Positions 1-8,135 are shown, counted from the stretch's first letter. The stretch: 31,823 nt of DNA from a virus (IMGVR_UViG_3300042335_000578:1-31823), one strand, 5' to 3'. Made by a program: numbers and translations. The notes: a model not told the origin generated them from the letters alone.

Positions 1-1666
1 CGGTGGGCGGCATGCCTTGCACCGGAGGAAGCGGTTCGTCGGCGTCTTGCAGTCCGTCCATAGGCGACCCGCCAAAGCCGCGGAATCCCAGACCGGCGGT
101 CATCACGTTGGGGTTGTTGGCCGTCGGGTTCATGGCGAAGTCGGCCCAAGTGGCGACATCCATGATGGACTTCCACCATGCGTCCCCTTCTTCCGGCTTG
201 TTCATAAACGAAGCCGCCGGATCAAGGTATGGCTCGACGATGCCCCTAAAACGATCTTGCGCCTGCTCAATGGTAAGGTCGGGGTTGTCTTTAACCATGT
301 CGCGGATCTCGTTGATCACTTGCTGGCGCTTGGTCTGCACGTTGAGCCACGCATTGACATCCTGCGGCTTGGTCACGGTGACGTCTCCGCGCTGCTCTTT
401 CTTCCATTTGCCCGCATCGCCAAACTGGCCCCACTCGGCCAAACTAGTGGTTTGGTTAATAAGGTTTCTGGTGATCTCGTCGGTGCGCGATTTTTGCCCT
501 TGGTTGGCTTTCGATACCATGCCGTCGAGCGTGTCCATGAAAGGCTTGCGCTGGCCCTCCGGCGCGGTCGTGACGATCTCGCTGATGAGGCGCTGGTATT
601 CGCGCTTGTGCGTGTCGGGATCAGCCATGCTGATGTCCTTTTCCGCGTTGTAGGAAAAGATTTTCTGCCAGAGGTCGCTGAACTTCGTGGCTTGGTCGGC
701 CTGCCCTTCCGGCGTGTCGGCATACTTGAAGCCGCGGTATTCTTTCATCTTGTTGATGAGTTCCCGCGGCGCATCGATGTCGGGACGAGTGTAAAACTTT
801 TCGATGTCTTCGTTCGTGATGGCGGCGCTCTCGGTTTCCAGACGGGTCAGCATCTCGTTGTTGAGGTCGTCGAGAAGCTGGGCGTGGGTTCCCTCGGCCA
901 TGCGGCGGAATTGCAGGACTTGTTCGGGGCGTAGCTTGTGGGGGTTCTTGCCCTCTTTCTGATACTTGGCCAGTTCCTTGCGCCATTGGGCGGGGTTCTG
1001 CTGGATGACGTTGGTCATGGTGTTGACGCGCTGTTCCTCTTCGATGCCAATAATTTCGGACTCCGCGTATTCTCCTGTCCACAAGCCAACTTCTGCCCCG
1101 CGCCTCCATCCGGCCATCGCGTCTTCCCAGCGACCTTCTACCTTGGCTCGCTCGATGTAATTCTTTTGCTCCTGCGTAGCGCGTCCGATCATGGCCTTGT
1201 TGGCATTGGTAAACACTTGCGCCTTGATTCCGTTCTCGGTGTTGGCCAGCCAGACGTCGCGCCGGTTGAGTCCGTCGCGGGTGGTCATTTTGAGGGACGA
1301 CACTTGGTCGCGCAGCTTGGGCGCGTAGTTGTTTTCCCAGATGCTGTTCCATTCGCTCTCCGGCTTGGTGGCAACCTCGGCGTCGAACTTGGCGACCATG
1401 TCGGTTTTGATGCTGTCCGCTTTGGCAAGGTTGGCCTCGTCGCTGGCGCGGGCCATTGACAGCGAAAAGTCGCCCAGCACATTGGCCGCTTGCTGACCAG
1501 CGTTGCCAAGGTTCTCGTAGGCGCGGCCCACCGCCATGTAGCTGGCGTCGTCGATCATGCCCATCAGTTCGACGTCGGGCGTGCGGATAGCCCCCACCGG
1601 CAGCGGCACGGCGGTTGATCCGGTCTGCGGGGCGTTGGGGATTTGGACGAGCGGGATGTTGGCCAT
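1..1666 (-). CDS. Large internal virion protein (gp15-like position), 3' end off the window
   Basis: The frame opens with ATG at 1666 (start MANIPLVQIPNAPQ) and stays open to base 1, so at least 555 residues are present and the C terminus is missing. The product is hydrophilic, rich in Q, E, K, R, W and N, and mostly helical in character, with no signal peptide and no enzymatic motif that I recognise. Its start shares a base with the stop of the gp14-like gene (TAATG), so the two are probably translationally coupled. In T7-like phages the gene after gp14 encodes the internal core protein gp15, which takes part in DNA ejection. That role is inferred from position and composition, not from a recognised domain. 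The long open frames on the other strand here are shadows of this gene. Confidence 0.8.
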   Translation of the reverse strand, partial: MANIPLVQIPNAPQTGSTAVPLPVGAIRTPDVELMGMIDDASYMAVGRAYENLGNAGQQAANVLGDFSLSMARASDEANLAKADSIKTDMVAKFDAEVATKPESEWNSIWENNYAPKLRDQVSSLKMTTRDGLNRRDVWLANTENGIKAQVFTNANKAMIGRATQEQKNYIERAKVEGRWEDAMAGWRRGAEVGLWTGEYAESEIIGIEEEQRVNTMTNVIQQNPAQWRKELAKYQKEGKNPHKLRPEQVLQFRRMAEGTHAQLLDDLNNEMLTRLETESAAITNEDIEKFYTRPDIDAPRELINKMKEYRGFKYADTPEGQADQATKFSDLWQKIFSYNAEKDISMADPDTHKREYQRLISEIVTTAPEGQRKPFMDTLDGMVSKANQGQKSRTDEITRNLINQTTSLAEWGQFGDAGKWKKEQRGDVTVTKPQDVNAWLNVQTKRQQVINEIRDMVKDNPDLTIEQAQDRFRGIVEPYLDPAASFMNKPEEGDAWWKSIMDVATWADFAMNPTANNPNVMTAGLGFRGFGGSPMDGLQDADEPLPPVQGMPPT

Positions 1667-2352
1667 TACGCTGCTGTGCCTCCTTTGGTTCCGCGGAAAT
1701 TGAAGTTGCTGCCAATGCTTGCGGCCTGCGAAACGCCGGAGATAAGCGACCCGTAGCTATTGACGCGCAGGGCGCTGGCGGTGTTTTGGCCTTCCAAGAG
1801 GATCGGCTGGGCGCGGAAGGACGCGCTGGCCGCGTTGTAGTCCGCGGCGGCTTTATCGACCAAAGAGTATCCGGCCTGCCACTTCTCGACCTCGGCCTTG
1901 CGGTAGTAGGCGCTGCGCTCCAAGTCGGCCTTGTAGAGTTCGTCGCCCACGGCAAGTTCCATGAGGCCCGCCGATTCAGCCATGACGGCCAAGGGCGAAC
2001 CGGCGCTGGTCACGCCCGCCTTGCCAAACTGCGCCCGCTGCTGGCCCAAGAGGCGCTCGTTTTCTGAACGCATACGCTTGGCGCGTTCGCGGGCCTCTTG
2101 CTCCACGCGCAGTCCCTCGTTCTGCATCGCGGTGGCGTTCTGTATTCCCGCTTGGTATTGCTGCTCGGCAGCGACCTTTTGCATCTGCGCCTGCATCTGC
2201 GCCTGCTGCAACTGCACTTGGTAGTTGTAGTTGGCAAGGCGCTCGGCAGAAGCGGCTTGTTGCTGCTGGCCGTAGTAGGACATGCCTGCGGAAGCAAGGG
2301 TTCCGGCAATGGCAATTCCGGCCATAACTGCGGTGGTGGTTCCTACGGCCAT
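1666..2352 (-). CDS. Internal virion protein B-like (T7 gp14-like)
   Basis: 228 residues. The N terminus has one hydrophobic glycine/alanine-rich segment (about residues 8-24), followed by a long Q/A/E-rich helical region (about 27-110) that looks like coiled coil, then a mixed C-terminal part. This architecture and length (T7 gp14 is 196 aa), and the position after tail tubular B and before a large virion protein, fit the T7 gp14-type core protein, which is ejected and thought to help form the channel in the outer membrane. Start ATG at 2352; the stop TAA overlaps the ATG of the next gene. The hydrophobic segment could be mistaken for a signal peptide, but there is no cleavage-type end to it. 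Function is inferred from family pattern and synteny. Confidence 0.75.
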   Translation of the reverse strand: MAVGTTTAVMAGIAIAGTLASAGMSYYGQQQQAASAERLANYNYQVQLQQAQMQAQMQKVAAEQQYQAGIQNATAMQNEGLRVEQEARERAKRMRSENERLLGQQRAQFGKAGVTSAGSPLAVMAESAGLMELAVGDELYKADLERSAYYRKAEVEKWQAGYSLVDKAAADYNAASASFRAQPILLEGQNTASALRVNSYGSLISGVSQAASIGSNFNFRGTKGGTAA

Positions 2353-2353
2353 G

Positions 2354-2779
2354 TTATTCGATGACTTTGACGAGGTGGGTGACGTCCTCGTCGGTTTTCT
2401 TAAAGCCGTTCTTTTCGTGGAACTTGACCAGCGAATCCTGCCTGCATGTGGTCATCATCACGACGTATCCGGTGGCCTTGGCCTCGCCGGTCAAAAAGGC
2501 ATCCAAGTGACGGAGGGCTTTGACAGCGCGTCCCGCGTTGGCTTCGGGATTGCTGACCATGTATTCCAGCCAGCAAACCGGAGCGGAGTTGTCCATGTAG
2601 AGCCACGCCGCGGCGGTGTCCTCGGTCTTCTCTCCCTCGGCCCAGCAGGCGACCACGCCCAGCTTGGGCAGGAAGAACGGCGGCACCGGATTCCATCCGT
2701 GGCCCTTCCACCATCCGGCGACCATGTCATAGTCCTTGGACGGATCGAACATGCGAAGTTGAAGAACGGGCTGGCTCAT
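2354..2779 (-). CDS. GNAT-like acetyltransferase domain protein of the tail cluster
   Basis: 141 residues from the ATG at 2779. The pattern suggests a small GNAT fold: N-terminal MFDPSKDYDMVAGWW, a central strand pair around AAWLYMDNSAPVCWLEYMVSNPEA, a helix with RAVKALRHLDAFL, and a C-terminal block ending KFHEKNGFKK that resembles the acyl-CoA-binding end of GNAT proteins. Similar small acetyltransferase-like proteins sit in tail clusters of other podoviruses; substrate unknown. A longer frame starts with TTG at 2791, but those extra codons come from the repeated dyad at 2781-2795. The dyad ends one base before the ATG and no Shine-Dalgarno is visible. The stop lies one base before the gp14-like start. 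Confidence 0.65.
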   Translation of the reverse strand: MSQPVLQLRMFDPSKDYDMVAGWWKGHGWNPVPPFFLPKLGVVACWAEGEKTEDTAAAWLYMDNSAPVCWLEYMVSNPEANAGRAVKALRHLDAFLTGEAKATGYVVMMTTCRQDSLVKFHEKNGFKKTDEDVTHLVKVIE

Positions 2780-2780
2780 G

Positions 2781-2795
2781 GGTTTAGTCAAAACA
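2781..2795 (+). promoter_or_regulatory. 15-bp dyad operator-like site, copy 1
   Basis: Reads GGTTTAGTCAAAACA on the plus strand, 14 of 15 matches to the consensus. It lies between the tail tubular B stop and the acetyltransferase start and is one base from that ATG. Confidence 0.65.
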
Positions 2796-2803
2796 AGCTA
2801 ATG

Positions 2804-5323
2804 TCAATCCCCGTATGCGTCGAGCTTTACGACAAGGGCGCGGACAGTAAACGGGTAAGGCAGGCGCTGACGGAGGTAGATGTCGCTGTCGTCGGAGTAG
2901 TCGCCCGCGACGACAACCTCCGCATCGCCGGAAAAGGGCGGCGGGCTGGCGTCCATCGGGTCGTCGAAGTCCCGCGGGTAGATCCAGAGCCACTCGGTGC
3001 CATTGGTGCTGGCCTCCCCTGCCAAGGACTTGAACAGGCTGACCTCCACGCGGTTGATGCGCTTCTTGCGTCCGCGGGTCGGGCCGTCGCGCAGATCGAA
3101 GTCGAACTTCATGGGCAGGATGGTCGAGGTGTAGGGCAGACCGGCCAGAACCTTGGTGTAGGTCTTGTCGAGGGTGATCTGACCGCTGGCGACCGTCTCG
3201 TCGGGCTGGACGGCCCCGTTGGCCAAGACGCTGACCGCTTTGCCCTCCAAGTGGGAAAGTCCGGTGATAGTGGCCGTCGCGGTGCCGGAATAGCGTTTGG
3301 CGCAGTCGAGATACCACCAATCGTCCTTGGTCTGGGCCTCAAACTTGGCGCGGTTGTCGGCCTTAAAGCGTTCGATGTAGCGTTTGGTCTGCCCGTTGAT
3401 CGTGCGCTTGACCACCAGCCAGACCTCGTCGTCCGCGCCGGAGAGTCCGTAGACGGTGGCAACTGACTCAAATTCCCCGTCGGTGGTGTGCCGGTGCCAT
3501 GCGACGACCTCTTGGTCGCGCTCGTAGGACATGCCCACCAGTTGGCCATCGCCCCGCACCGCCCAGAGGATGGCGTCGGGCTGCTGCTGAAAGGCCAGTT
3601 CGACCAGTTCGCCTTGGGTCACATGCTCGGAAAGGACGGTCAGATCCGGCGCAACCCACCCGTCGCGCTCAAAGTTATAGGTTAGCTCCCGCACCTTGCG
3701 CCCGCGGCGCTGGACGAAAAGCAGGACGTCGTTGAGCAGGATGGCCCGCATGGTCTTCGATCCAAAGCTGCTTTGCTTCTGGGCCTCGACGTTGGTCGAA
3801 CTGAACGCTTGCCCGCTGTCGGCCCCGCCGATTGTCCACTCGTCGCCGCTGGTTCCTAGCATGAGGCGCTTCTGGCTGAACATCCACGCGATGCGGTTGC
3901 CCTCGCCGGAGGCCACGGTGAATTGCAGCCCGTCATCCGCGCCAACTCCCAGTTGGAAGTTTTCAAAGTCATCGACCTTGCTGCACCAGACGGTGTTGGG
4001 CTGGTGGGCGGTGCCGCCGAAGCAAAGGCGCTGTTCGTGGATAGCGACGGCCCGCGGGTAGCCGCGCACCGCGGAGAACGCGGCCTCGCTCCACTGGGTG
4101 GTTCCGGTGATCACTGATCCCAGCCACTTGTTGACCGTGGCTCCGGCGCTGGTGCCGCTGGCCACGCTGTTGATCGTGACGGTGCCGCCGGAGTTAAAGT
4201 CGGTGGATTCAAGGAAGACGCGGGCGCTGGTGTTGGAGACGTAGTCGGTGACGCGCAGCTTGAGGCCGACGCGCTCGTCCTCGGTGCCGGTGGCGGTGAA
4301 GTTACGGGCGGTGGTCAGCGAGGTGAACTCCCGCACCACCTCCATCTTGGTCAAGTTCTGCACGGGCGCATCGCTGGCCGACGCGGCCCCGCTGTTGGCT
4401 ACGGTGAAGGTGTAGGTGTCGGCTCCGGTGACGGTGATGGTATAGGTTCCGGCAAATGGCGCGGCCACGGTGGAGGGAATGAAAACTTCGTCGCCCGTGG
4501 CGTAGCCGTGGGCGGTGCGGGTGGCTGTCGCGGTCGTCGTCGAGCGGGCCAAGGCGGTCAGATCCCGCCCTCCGTTAGAATCCATTTTCTCCTGCGGGAT
4601 GCGGAGCAGGCGGATTTTGCCAATCCACGTTCCCACCGTGGTGATTGTCCACGATCCTTGGATGTCGAGCGTACCTTGGCTGACCTTGTTGGCGTCAATG
4701 GCTTCATCCACCGCCCCGCTGTTGCGCGGCCACTGGATAGCCCACTGGCTACCCACATGGCCCGCTTGGAAAACAGACGCGCTGGCGGTCAACGTGGCGC
4801 TGCCGGAGGCCGCGGAGGAGGCGATGGTTGTCTCGGTGATGTTCTGGTCAAGGAGCGGCGGGTATTTCCACGCCACGGTGGCCAGCGTCCAGTTGGTGTC
4901 GCTGACGCGGGTCAGTTTGCGCGGCGCGTGGTTGGCGTGCGCCAGATACATGATGTCGTTGACTTGGACGTATTGGATTTCGCGCAGTTCGCTTTCTTGG
5001 TAGGGACTGGCAACTTCCAAGGGCGAGCCACCGGAAAGCACTTGCGAGTCGTTACCCCAGAACCGGATGTATTGGTGGCCAAACTCCAAGACAAAGCGGG
5101 TGGTCACGGAAAAGTTAAAGCCGATCAAACGGCACCGCTGGTTCGCGTTCTTGGCCTCGCCCAAGTATTCGGTGCCAGCGCGGCGGTAGACGCCCCCGTA
5201 GGGCAGGACGACCATGTTCTCCAGCGTGCGGCATCCGCTGCGGTATTTTTCGACGTCCGTGCGGGCGTCCATGTAAGGACTCAACTCGCCTGCATTGAGG
5301 GCGGTGACGAGGAGATTAGCCAT
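2804..5323 (-). CDS. Tail tubular protein B / tail nozzle (T7 gp12-like)
   Basis: 839 residues (T7 gp12 is 794). The N terminus has the family signature: NAGELSP, then RTDVEKYRSGCRTLENM, then LPYGGVYRRAGTEYLG (residues about 11-55). Known members form the hexameric distal nozzle of the short tail through which DNA leaves. The middle (about residues 240-400) is rich in T, G and A and probably beta-structured; the region around ERLCFGG, VWCSKVDDFENF and the later LVGMSYERDQEVVAWHRH are also typical of the family. Start ATG at 5323, three bases after the stop of tail tubular A, so the two are in one transcript. The C terminus ends RQRLPYPFTVRALVVKLDAYGD. Long plus-strand frames across this gene are codon-bias shadows. 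Confidence 0.92.
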   Translation of the reverse strand: MANLLVTALNAGELSPYMDARTDVEKYRSGCRTLENMVVLPYGGVYRRAGTEYLGEAKNANQRCRLIGFNFSVTTRFVLEFGHQYIRFWGNDSQVLSGGSPLEVASPYQESELREIQYVQVNDIMYLAHANHAPRKLTRVSDTNWTLATVAWKYPPLLDQNITETTIASSAASGSATLTASASVFQAGHVGSQWAIQWPRNSGAVDEAIDANKVSQGTLDIQGSWTITTVGTWIGKIRLLRIPQEKMDSNGGRDLTALARSTTTATATRTAHGYATGDEVFIPSTVAAPFAGTYTITVTGADTYTFTVANSGAASASDAPVQNLTKMEVVREFTSLTTARNFTATGTEDERVGLKLRVTDYVSNTSARVFLESTDFNSGGTVTINSVASGTSAGATVNKWLGSVITGTTQWSEAAFSAVRGYPRAVAIHEQRLCFGGTAHQPNTVWCSKVDDFENFQLGVGADDGLQFTVASGEGNRIAWMFSQKRLMLGTSGDEWTIGGADSGQAFSSTNVEAQKQSSFGSKTMRAILLNDVLLFVQRRGRKVRELTYNFERDGWVAPDLTVLSEHVTQGELVELAFQQQPDAILWAVRGDGQLVGMSYERDQEVVAWHRHTTDGEFESVATVYGLSGADDEVWLVVKRTINGQTKRYIERFKADNRAKFEAQTKDDWWYLDCAKRYSGTATATITGLSHLEGKAVSVLANGAVQPDETVASGQITLDKTYTKVLAGLPYTSTILPMKFDFDLRDGPTRGRKKRINRVEVSLFKSLAGEASTNGTEWLWIYPRDFDDPMDASPPPFSGDAEVVVAGDYSDDSDIYLRQRLPYPFTVRALVVKLDAYGD

Positions 5324-5326
5324 GAC

Positions 5327-5932
5327 CTATTGGCTGGACGGGAACTTGGTGTAGCGGGCGGCGACAAGGTCGCTGTTCGTCCACGGCATTTTGCGGCGCA
5401 GACGCTCCTCAAAGGCGTCGGCCATGCGGGCCTTGGGGCCGGTGATGGCTTCGTATTCTTGCAGCAGTTCCTGCGGCATGTTGCGGCTTCCGGTTAACGG
5501 GCCTGCCAGACGCGAGGCCAGCATGGTGGCGAGCGCATGGACAAACAGTGGGTGGTAGAACGATCCGTCCTCCACGCGGGCGACATACCGGATGTTGGCC
5601 TCCTCGGCGTTAGTCAGAAGCTGGTCGCCCTCGACGCTAAACTCCCCCAGCCTTTCGTTGGGTTCGTAGCCGTTGAGTTGGACGACGCGCAGGCAATCAA
5701 CCGGTAACTGGTAGGCGCTGGCCCATTCGCTCTGCGGGGCGTCGGCCAGCTTGTTGAGCGCGGAGCGGCGCATGGCGAAGTTCCAGCGATGCCCTTGCAG
5801 GACTTCGTCGCGGGTTTGGGCGAAGAAACGATTGCAAAACTGGGCCTGCTTGGAATCGTCGGTCAGCGCCATGATCGGGCTGATGCCAAGTTTGGCCAGA
5901 GCCAGATTACAAATTGATGTTTCGTCGGCCAT
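5327..5932 (-). CDS. Tail tubular protein A (T7 gp11-like gatekeeper)
   Basis: 201 residues, close to T7 gp11 (196). Typical family pattern: SICNLALAKLGI near the N terminus, then CNRFFAQTRDEVLQGHRWNFAMRR, an SEWASAYQLPVDCLRV block, and a helical C-terminal part ending MPWTNSDLVAARY. Members form the ring between portal and nozzle and mediate portal-tail attachment. It directly precedes tail tubular B, as in T7. The ATG at 5932 has only a weak Shine-Dalgarno and lies just downstream of the terminator-like hairpin at 5942-5976, so it may depend on read-through from the capsid operon or on a promoter I did not identify. Confidence 0.92.
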   Translation of the reverse strand: MADETSICNLALAKLGISPIMALTDDSKQAQFCNRFFAQTRDEVLQGHRWNFAMRRSALNKLADAPQSEWASAYQLPVDCLRVVQLNGYEPNERLGEFSVEGDQLLTNAEEANIRYVARVEDGSFYHPLFVHALATMLASRLAGPLTGSRNMPQELLQEYEAITGPKARMADAFEERLRRKMPWTNSDLVAARYTKFPSSQ

Positions 5933-5941
5933 GAAAGTTAG

Positions 5942-5976
5942 AAAAAGGGTGGCAGGCGTTTATTCGCGGCCTGCCA
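5942..5976 (-). terminator. Rho-independent terminator-like hairpin after the capsid genes
   Basis: On the minus strand an 8-bp perfect stem (TGGCAGGC paired with GCCTGCCA, bases 5950-5957 and 5969-5976) with an 11-base loop is followed by CCC and then five T. It lies between the putative decoration gene and tail tubular A. T7 also has a terminator after its capsid gene, which would raise capsid over tail expression. Confidence 0.6.
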
Positions 5977-5996
5977 GCGCGTTAATCAGTCGGGAC

Positions 5997-6464
5997 TTAC
6001 AGTTTGTAAGCGATGAGGAAGCTGATTTTCTTCCCTGCGGTCACCGCATTGGTGCGGGTGATCGCGGCGACCACACGCTGGGTGGCCTCGGTCACAGTGT
6101 AACGGGGCAACACGCTGGTCGCCACGGCGGGGGTAACCGCCGCGGAACCCGCGGTGCTGCTGTTGACACTGATGCTTGTCGCACTGTAGCGGTCGGCGTC
6201 AGAGGCATCCCCGATGGTGGGGATGGCGATAACGGAACCGCCCATGCTCGCCTCGTTGGAGACGCGCCAGAGTTCCGGCAACGGCGTTGCGCCCACGGGC
6301 AGAACGGCAACTTCGATGTTGTCGCCTGTGGCCGCTTCGGTGCCGGTGCAGGTGTAGGTCGCTTCCGCGTAGCGGACATCTCCGTGGGAGAGGTCGCCGC
6401 TGACGCGGTTGCGGACGTTGAGGGTTAGATCGCTCGGAGCGATGTCGGTGTAGAAGGTAGCCAT
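5997..6464 (-). CDS. Putative head decoration or minor structural protein
   Basis: 155 residues, beginning MATFYTDIAPSDLTLNVRNR. The sequence is rich in T, A, V and S with alternating hydrophobics, so it is probably mostly beta, with no signal peptide, membrane segment or enzyme motif. It follows the major capsid gene with a 25-base gap containing a good Shine-Dalgarno (AAGGAGAA) before the ATG at 6464, implying strong translation like the capsid gene. Small beta proteins directly after a capsid gene are often decoration proteins. The product of 15848-16318 has the same length and style (both contain LPELW- or LYSSAP-like strands and end in a beta segment), but I cannot show that they are homologous. 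Confidence 0.7.
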   Translation of the reverse strand: MATFYTDIAPSDLTLNVRNRVSGDLSHGDVRYAEATYTCTGTEAATGDNIEVAVLPVGATPLPELWRVSNEASMGGSVIAIPTIGDASDADRYSATSISVNSSTAGSAAVTPAVATSVLPRYTVTEATQRVVAAITRTNAVTAGKKISFLIAYKL

Positions 6465-6489
6465 GTTGGTTGTTCTCCTTGGTTAGTTG

Positions 6490-7401
6490 TTAGAGGACTT
6501 CGTCACACGGGACTTCGACGACTTTGGCTTCCTGCATGCGCGTTGCGCCCAAAGAGGCGACAGTGCGGATCTGCAAGGCGTGGCTCTTGTCGGCACGGAT
6601 ATCGACATGCACTTTGCGTCCCGCGTCGGCCAGCTTGATGCCGGACTTGACGTAGGCGAAGCAGGTGCGGACGCCGGTTCCACTCGCGTAGGGCAAGAGG
6701 CTGGAAGCAACACGGCGGAAGGTGAATCCCATGAACGTGTTGATCTCGCCATTGACCAAGGCGCGAACGGTGTTGAAGTCGCCGCTGGTCACCTCGGTCG
6801 TGCGAAGCAAATCTTGGATCTGCTTGGCGGAAACGACCATGATGCGCGGGTCACTGTCATCAACTTCAGCGTTGGTGAGCAGGAACGCCGCTTGACGCAG
6901 CTTGGCGATGGTGAGGCCACTGTTGGCCGTGCTGCCGGTTTCGACGAAATCGACGGCGATCTTCTGCCCAGCGGGCAAAGCGGTCGCGGTGACGCCAGTC
7001 TCTCCGGTGTAGGCGTTGCCAAGGGCGGCATCGATGATCACCTTGTCGGCGGTGCGGGCATAGGCGGCGGCGTGATTCGCAACCGTCTCGCTCTGGGGAA
7101 GGCTGACCTCGCCCAGATACTCGCTGTCCCACTCGTCGAACAACGTGGCGTGTTCAAACGGATAGGGGCGAAGCCAGCGTTTGGCCAAGGCCACATCGCT
7201 GATGTTGGTGTCGGCTGCGCGGCTGGTGATGCGTTGCATCTCCACTGCGCCCATTTGATTGTAGGATTTCTCCTTGCCGCGGACTGTCTCGACGGAAACG
7301 TATTCGCGCAGCTTGGAAAGTTTCTGCTGAAGCAGATGCTCCCAGTTGCTGGAGAACTCCGTCGTGAAGTATTGCGGGATTTGATTAACGGCAGTTGCCA
7401 T
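6490..7401 (-). CDS. Major capsid protein
   Basis: 303 residues. The N terminus MATAVNQIPQYFTTEFSSNWEHLLQQKLSKLR, followed by GKEKSYNQMG and RYPFEHATLFDEWD-like segments, matches the HK97-fold major capsid proteins of many podoviruses and siphoviruses (the Phage_capsid_2 style). The C-terminal half contains DPRIMVVSAKQIQDLL and FTFRRVASSLL, typical of the same family. It follows the scaffold module and precedes the tail genes. A strong Shine-Dalgarno (AAAGGAGTTAATT) precedes the ATG at 7401, and a perfect copy of the 15-bp dyad lies 13 bases further upstream, suggesting that this highly expressed gene starts its own regulated unit. Confidence 0.9.
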   Translation of the reverse strand: MATAVNQIPQYFTTEFSSNWEHLLQQKLSKLREYVSVETVRGKEKSYNQMGAVEMQRITSRAADTNISDVALAKRWLRPYPFEHATLFDEWDSEYLGEVSLPQSETVANHAAAYARTADKVIIDAALGNAYTGETGVTATALPAGQKIAVDFVETGSTANSGLTIAKLRQAAFLLTNAEVDDSDPRIMVVSAKQIQDLLRTTEVTSGDFNTVRALVNGEINTFMGFTFRRVASSLLPYASGTGVRTCFAYVKSGIKLADAGRKVHVDIRADKSHALQIRTVASLGATRMQEAKVVEVPCDEVL

Positions 7402-7414
7402 AATTAACTCCTTT

Positions 7415-7429
7415 GGTTTTGACTAAACC
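7415..7429 (-). promoter_or_regulatory. 15-bp dyad operator-like site, copy 2 (perfect)
   Basis: Reads GGTTTAGTCAAAACC on the minus strand, a full match, 13 bases upstream of the capsid ATG and adjoining its Shine-Dalgarno. Confidence 0.75.
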
Positions 7430-7578
7430 CACGTTATTGCGGGCCTTGTCGGGTTGATTGGTTGTGGTGTCCTCGGCGCTACCGATATTCCTCCACCGGA
7501 GGGTCGTCGGCCTTGGGCTGTGCGCGTTGGACAGGCTCCACAAGGAGTATACTGCCTAACTTGGTGCGAGAATTGCGC

Positions 7579-7596
7579 TGCGCCGGAAGTGGCGCA
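7579..7596. other. Short hairpin in the capsid leader
   Basis: TGCGCC and GGCGCA pair around a 6-base loop. Neither strand has a following T-run, so it is not a standard terminator. The right arm continues into GGCGCAAGGGTTTA, which recurs at 16347-16360. Confidence 0.4.
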
Positions 7597-7598
7597 AG

Positions 7599-7613
7599 GG
7601 TTTAGTCAAAAAA
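7599..7613 (+). promoter_or_regulatory. 15-bp dyad operator-like site, copy 3
   Basis: Reads GGTTTAGTCAAAAAA on the plus strand, 13 of 15. It is inside the capsid leader, far from any start codon, next to a small hairpin. Confidence 0.55.
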
Positions 7614-7654
7614 GTTTCGGGCTTTTATGTATAGCAAAACGCCGCTTGGTATAC

Positions 7655-7695
7655 ACAACGTGTCGATGCCTTCGACTTGGTTGAAACAACGTGTC
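7655..7695. repeat. Pair of 10-bp direct repeats ACAACGTGTC
   Basis: Identical copies at 7655-7664 and 7686-7695, 31 bp start to start, about three helical turns. They lie at the distal end of the capsid leader and could be activator or polymerase recognition sites. Confidence 0.45.
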
Positions 7696-7701
7696 AAAAT
7701 T

Positions 7702-7848
7702 TTAGCGCAGCGCCGCCCACAAAAATCCGCCGTTGGCGCACCCGTAGAAGAAAAAGATAACGGCCATCGCCGGATCGCCCTGCCTCCACCACCCTACCGC
7801 GGTGGCAAAGTAAAGCAGGGTGCAGGCGAGGAGCGGCCAGAAGGTCAT
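7702..7848 (-). CDS. Small two-helix membrane protein
   Basis: 48 residues beginning MTFWPLLACTLLYFATAVGWW. Two hydrophobic stretches (about residues 3-21 and 29-46) are separated by a short polar turn containing RQGDPA, so it is probably an inner-membrane hairpin. The start ATG at 7848 overlaps the stop of the HExxH gene as ATGA, which supports it as a real coupled gene. Size and topology are holin-like, but its position before the capsid gene, away from the endolysin, does not favour lysis. It could be a membrane partner of the HExxH protein. Function unknown. Confidence 0.6.
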   Translation of the reverse strand: MTFWPLLACTLLYFATAVGWWRQGDPAMAVIFFFYGCANGGFLWAALR

Positions 7849-8135
7849 CCGATCACGCCGTCGTTCTTGCGCTCCACCCAGTCCATGACCTCGGCAATAA
7901 CCAGACTGACTTCGGCAATAGCGTCTTCTTCGATGTCCCAAAAACGGGCATGAAGCAGTTCATGGATGACAAGTTCTTTGCCGCGGTGGGCAATAGCGTC
8001 GGGGTGGATGTAGACGCTTCTATCGTCTCGGACGCACAGTCCGTCCACAGGCTCGCGCTCCGGCGGTCGCTGGAGCTTGACCCTCCAACACTTGCCATCG
8101 AGGGCGACTCGCTTGGTGGGGATGCGGCGGCTCAT
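7845..8135 (-). CDS. Small HExxH (zinc metallopeptidase-like) protein
   Basis: 96 residues from ATG at 8135 (start MSRRIPTKRVALDG). Residues 58-62 read HELLH, the HExxH zinc-binding signature, preceded by the hydrophobic stretch LVI and followed about ten residues later by acidic residues (E69, E70, E75) that could give a third ligand. The upstream VYIHPDAIAHRGKE resembles the strand-helix entry of SprT- or ImmA-like minimal gluzincins. It is short for a full peptidase, so it may be a minimal protease or a metal-binding remnant. The ATG overlaps the stop of the winged-helix-like gene (ATGA), so the whole insert is one coupled string. Possible roles, all inference: prohead or scaffold processing (it lies between scaffold and capsid) or host-protein cleavage. 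Confidence 0.7.
   Translation of the reverse strand: MSRRIPTKRVALDGKCWRVKLQRPPEREPVDGLCVRDDRSVYIHPDAIAHRGKELVIHELLHARFWDIEEDAIAEVSLVIAEVMDWVERKNDGVIG

Larger units (their letters stand above)
7402..7701. other. 300-bp non-coding leader upstream of the capsid gene
   Basis: No convincing gene. From the capsid side it holds the Shine-Dalgarno, a perfect dyad copy (7415-7429), a 6-bp hairpin (7579-7596), a second dyad copy (7599-7613), an AT-richer stretch with TATACA on the minus strand near 7625-7655, and two direct copies of ACAACGTGTC 31 bp apart. It is the longest gene-free stretch and the likeliest place for the capsid promoter, but I find no good -35/-10 pair. Confidence 0.6.

Noticed and set aside
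621-1955. 444-aa minus-strand frame and 300-aa plus-strand frames at the left edge
   Set aside because: Arginine/proline-rich frames opposite or beside the large virion gene; codon-bias shadows that cross a solid TAATG gene boundary.
2282-5497. Long plus-strand frames over tail tubular protein B (up to 394 aa)
   Set aside because: They are antisense to a recognised tail gene and contain no domain; GC-rich codon bias leaves antisense frames open.
7579-7596. Rho-independent terminator in the capsid leader
   Set aside because: The stem is only 6 bp and neither strand has a following T-run.
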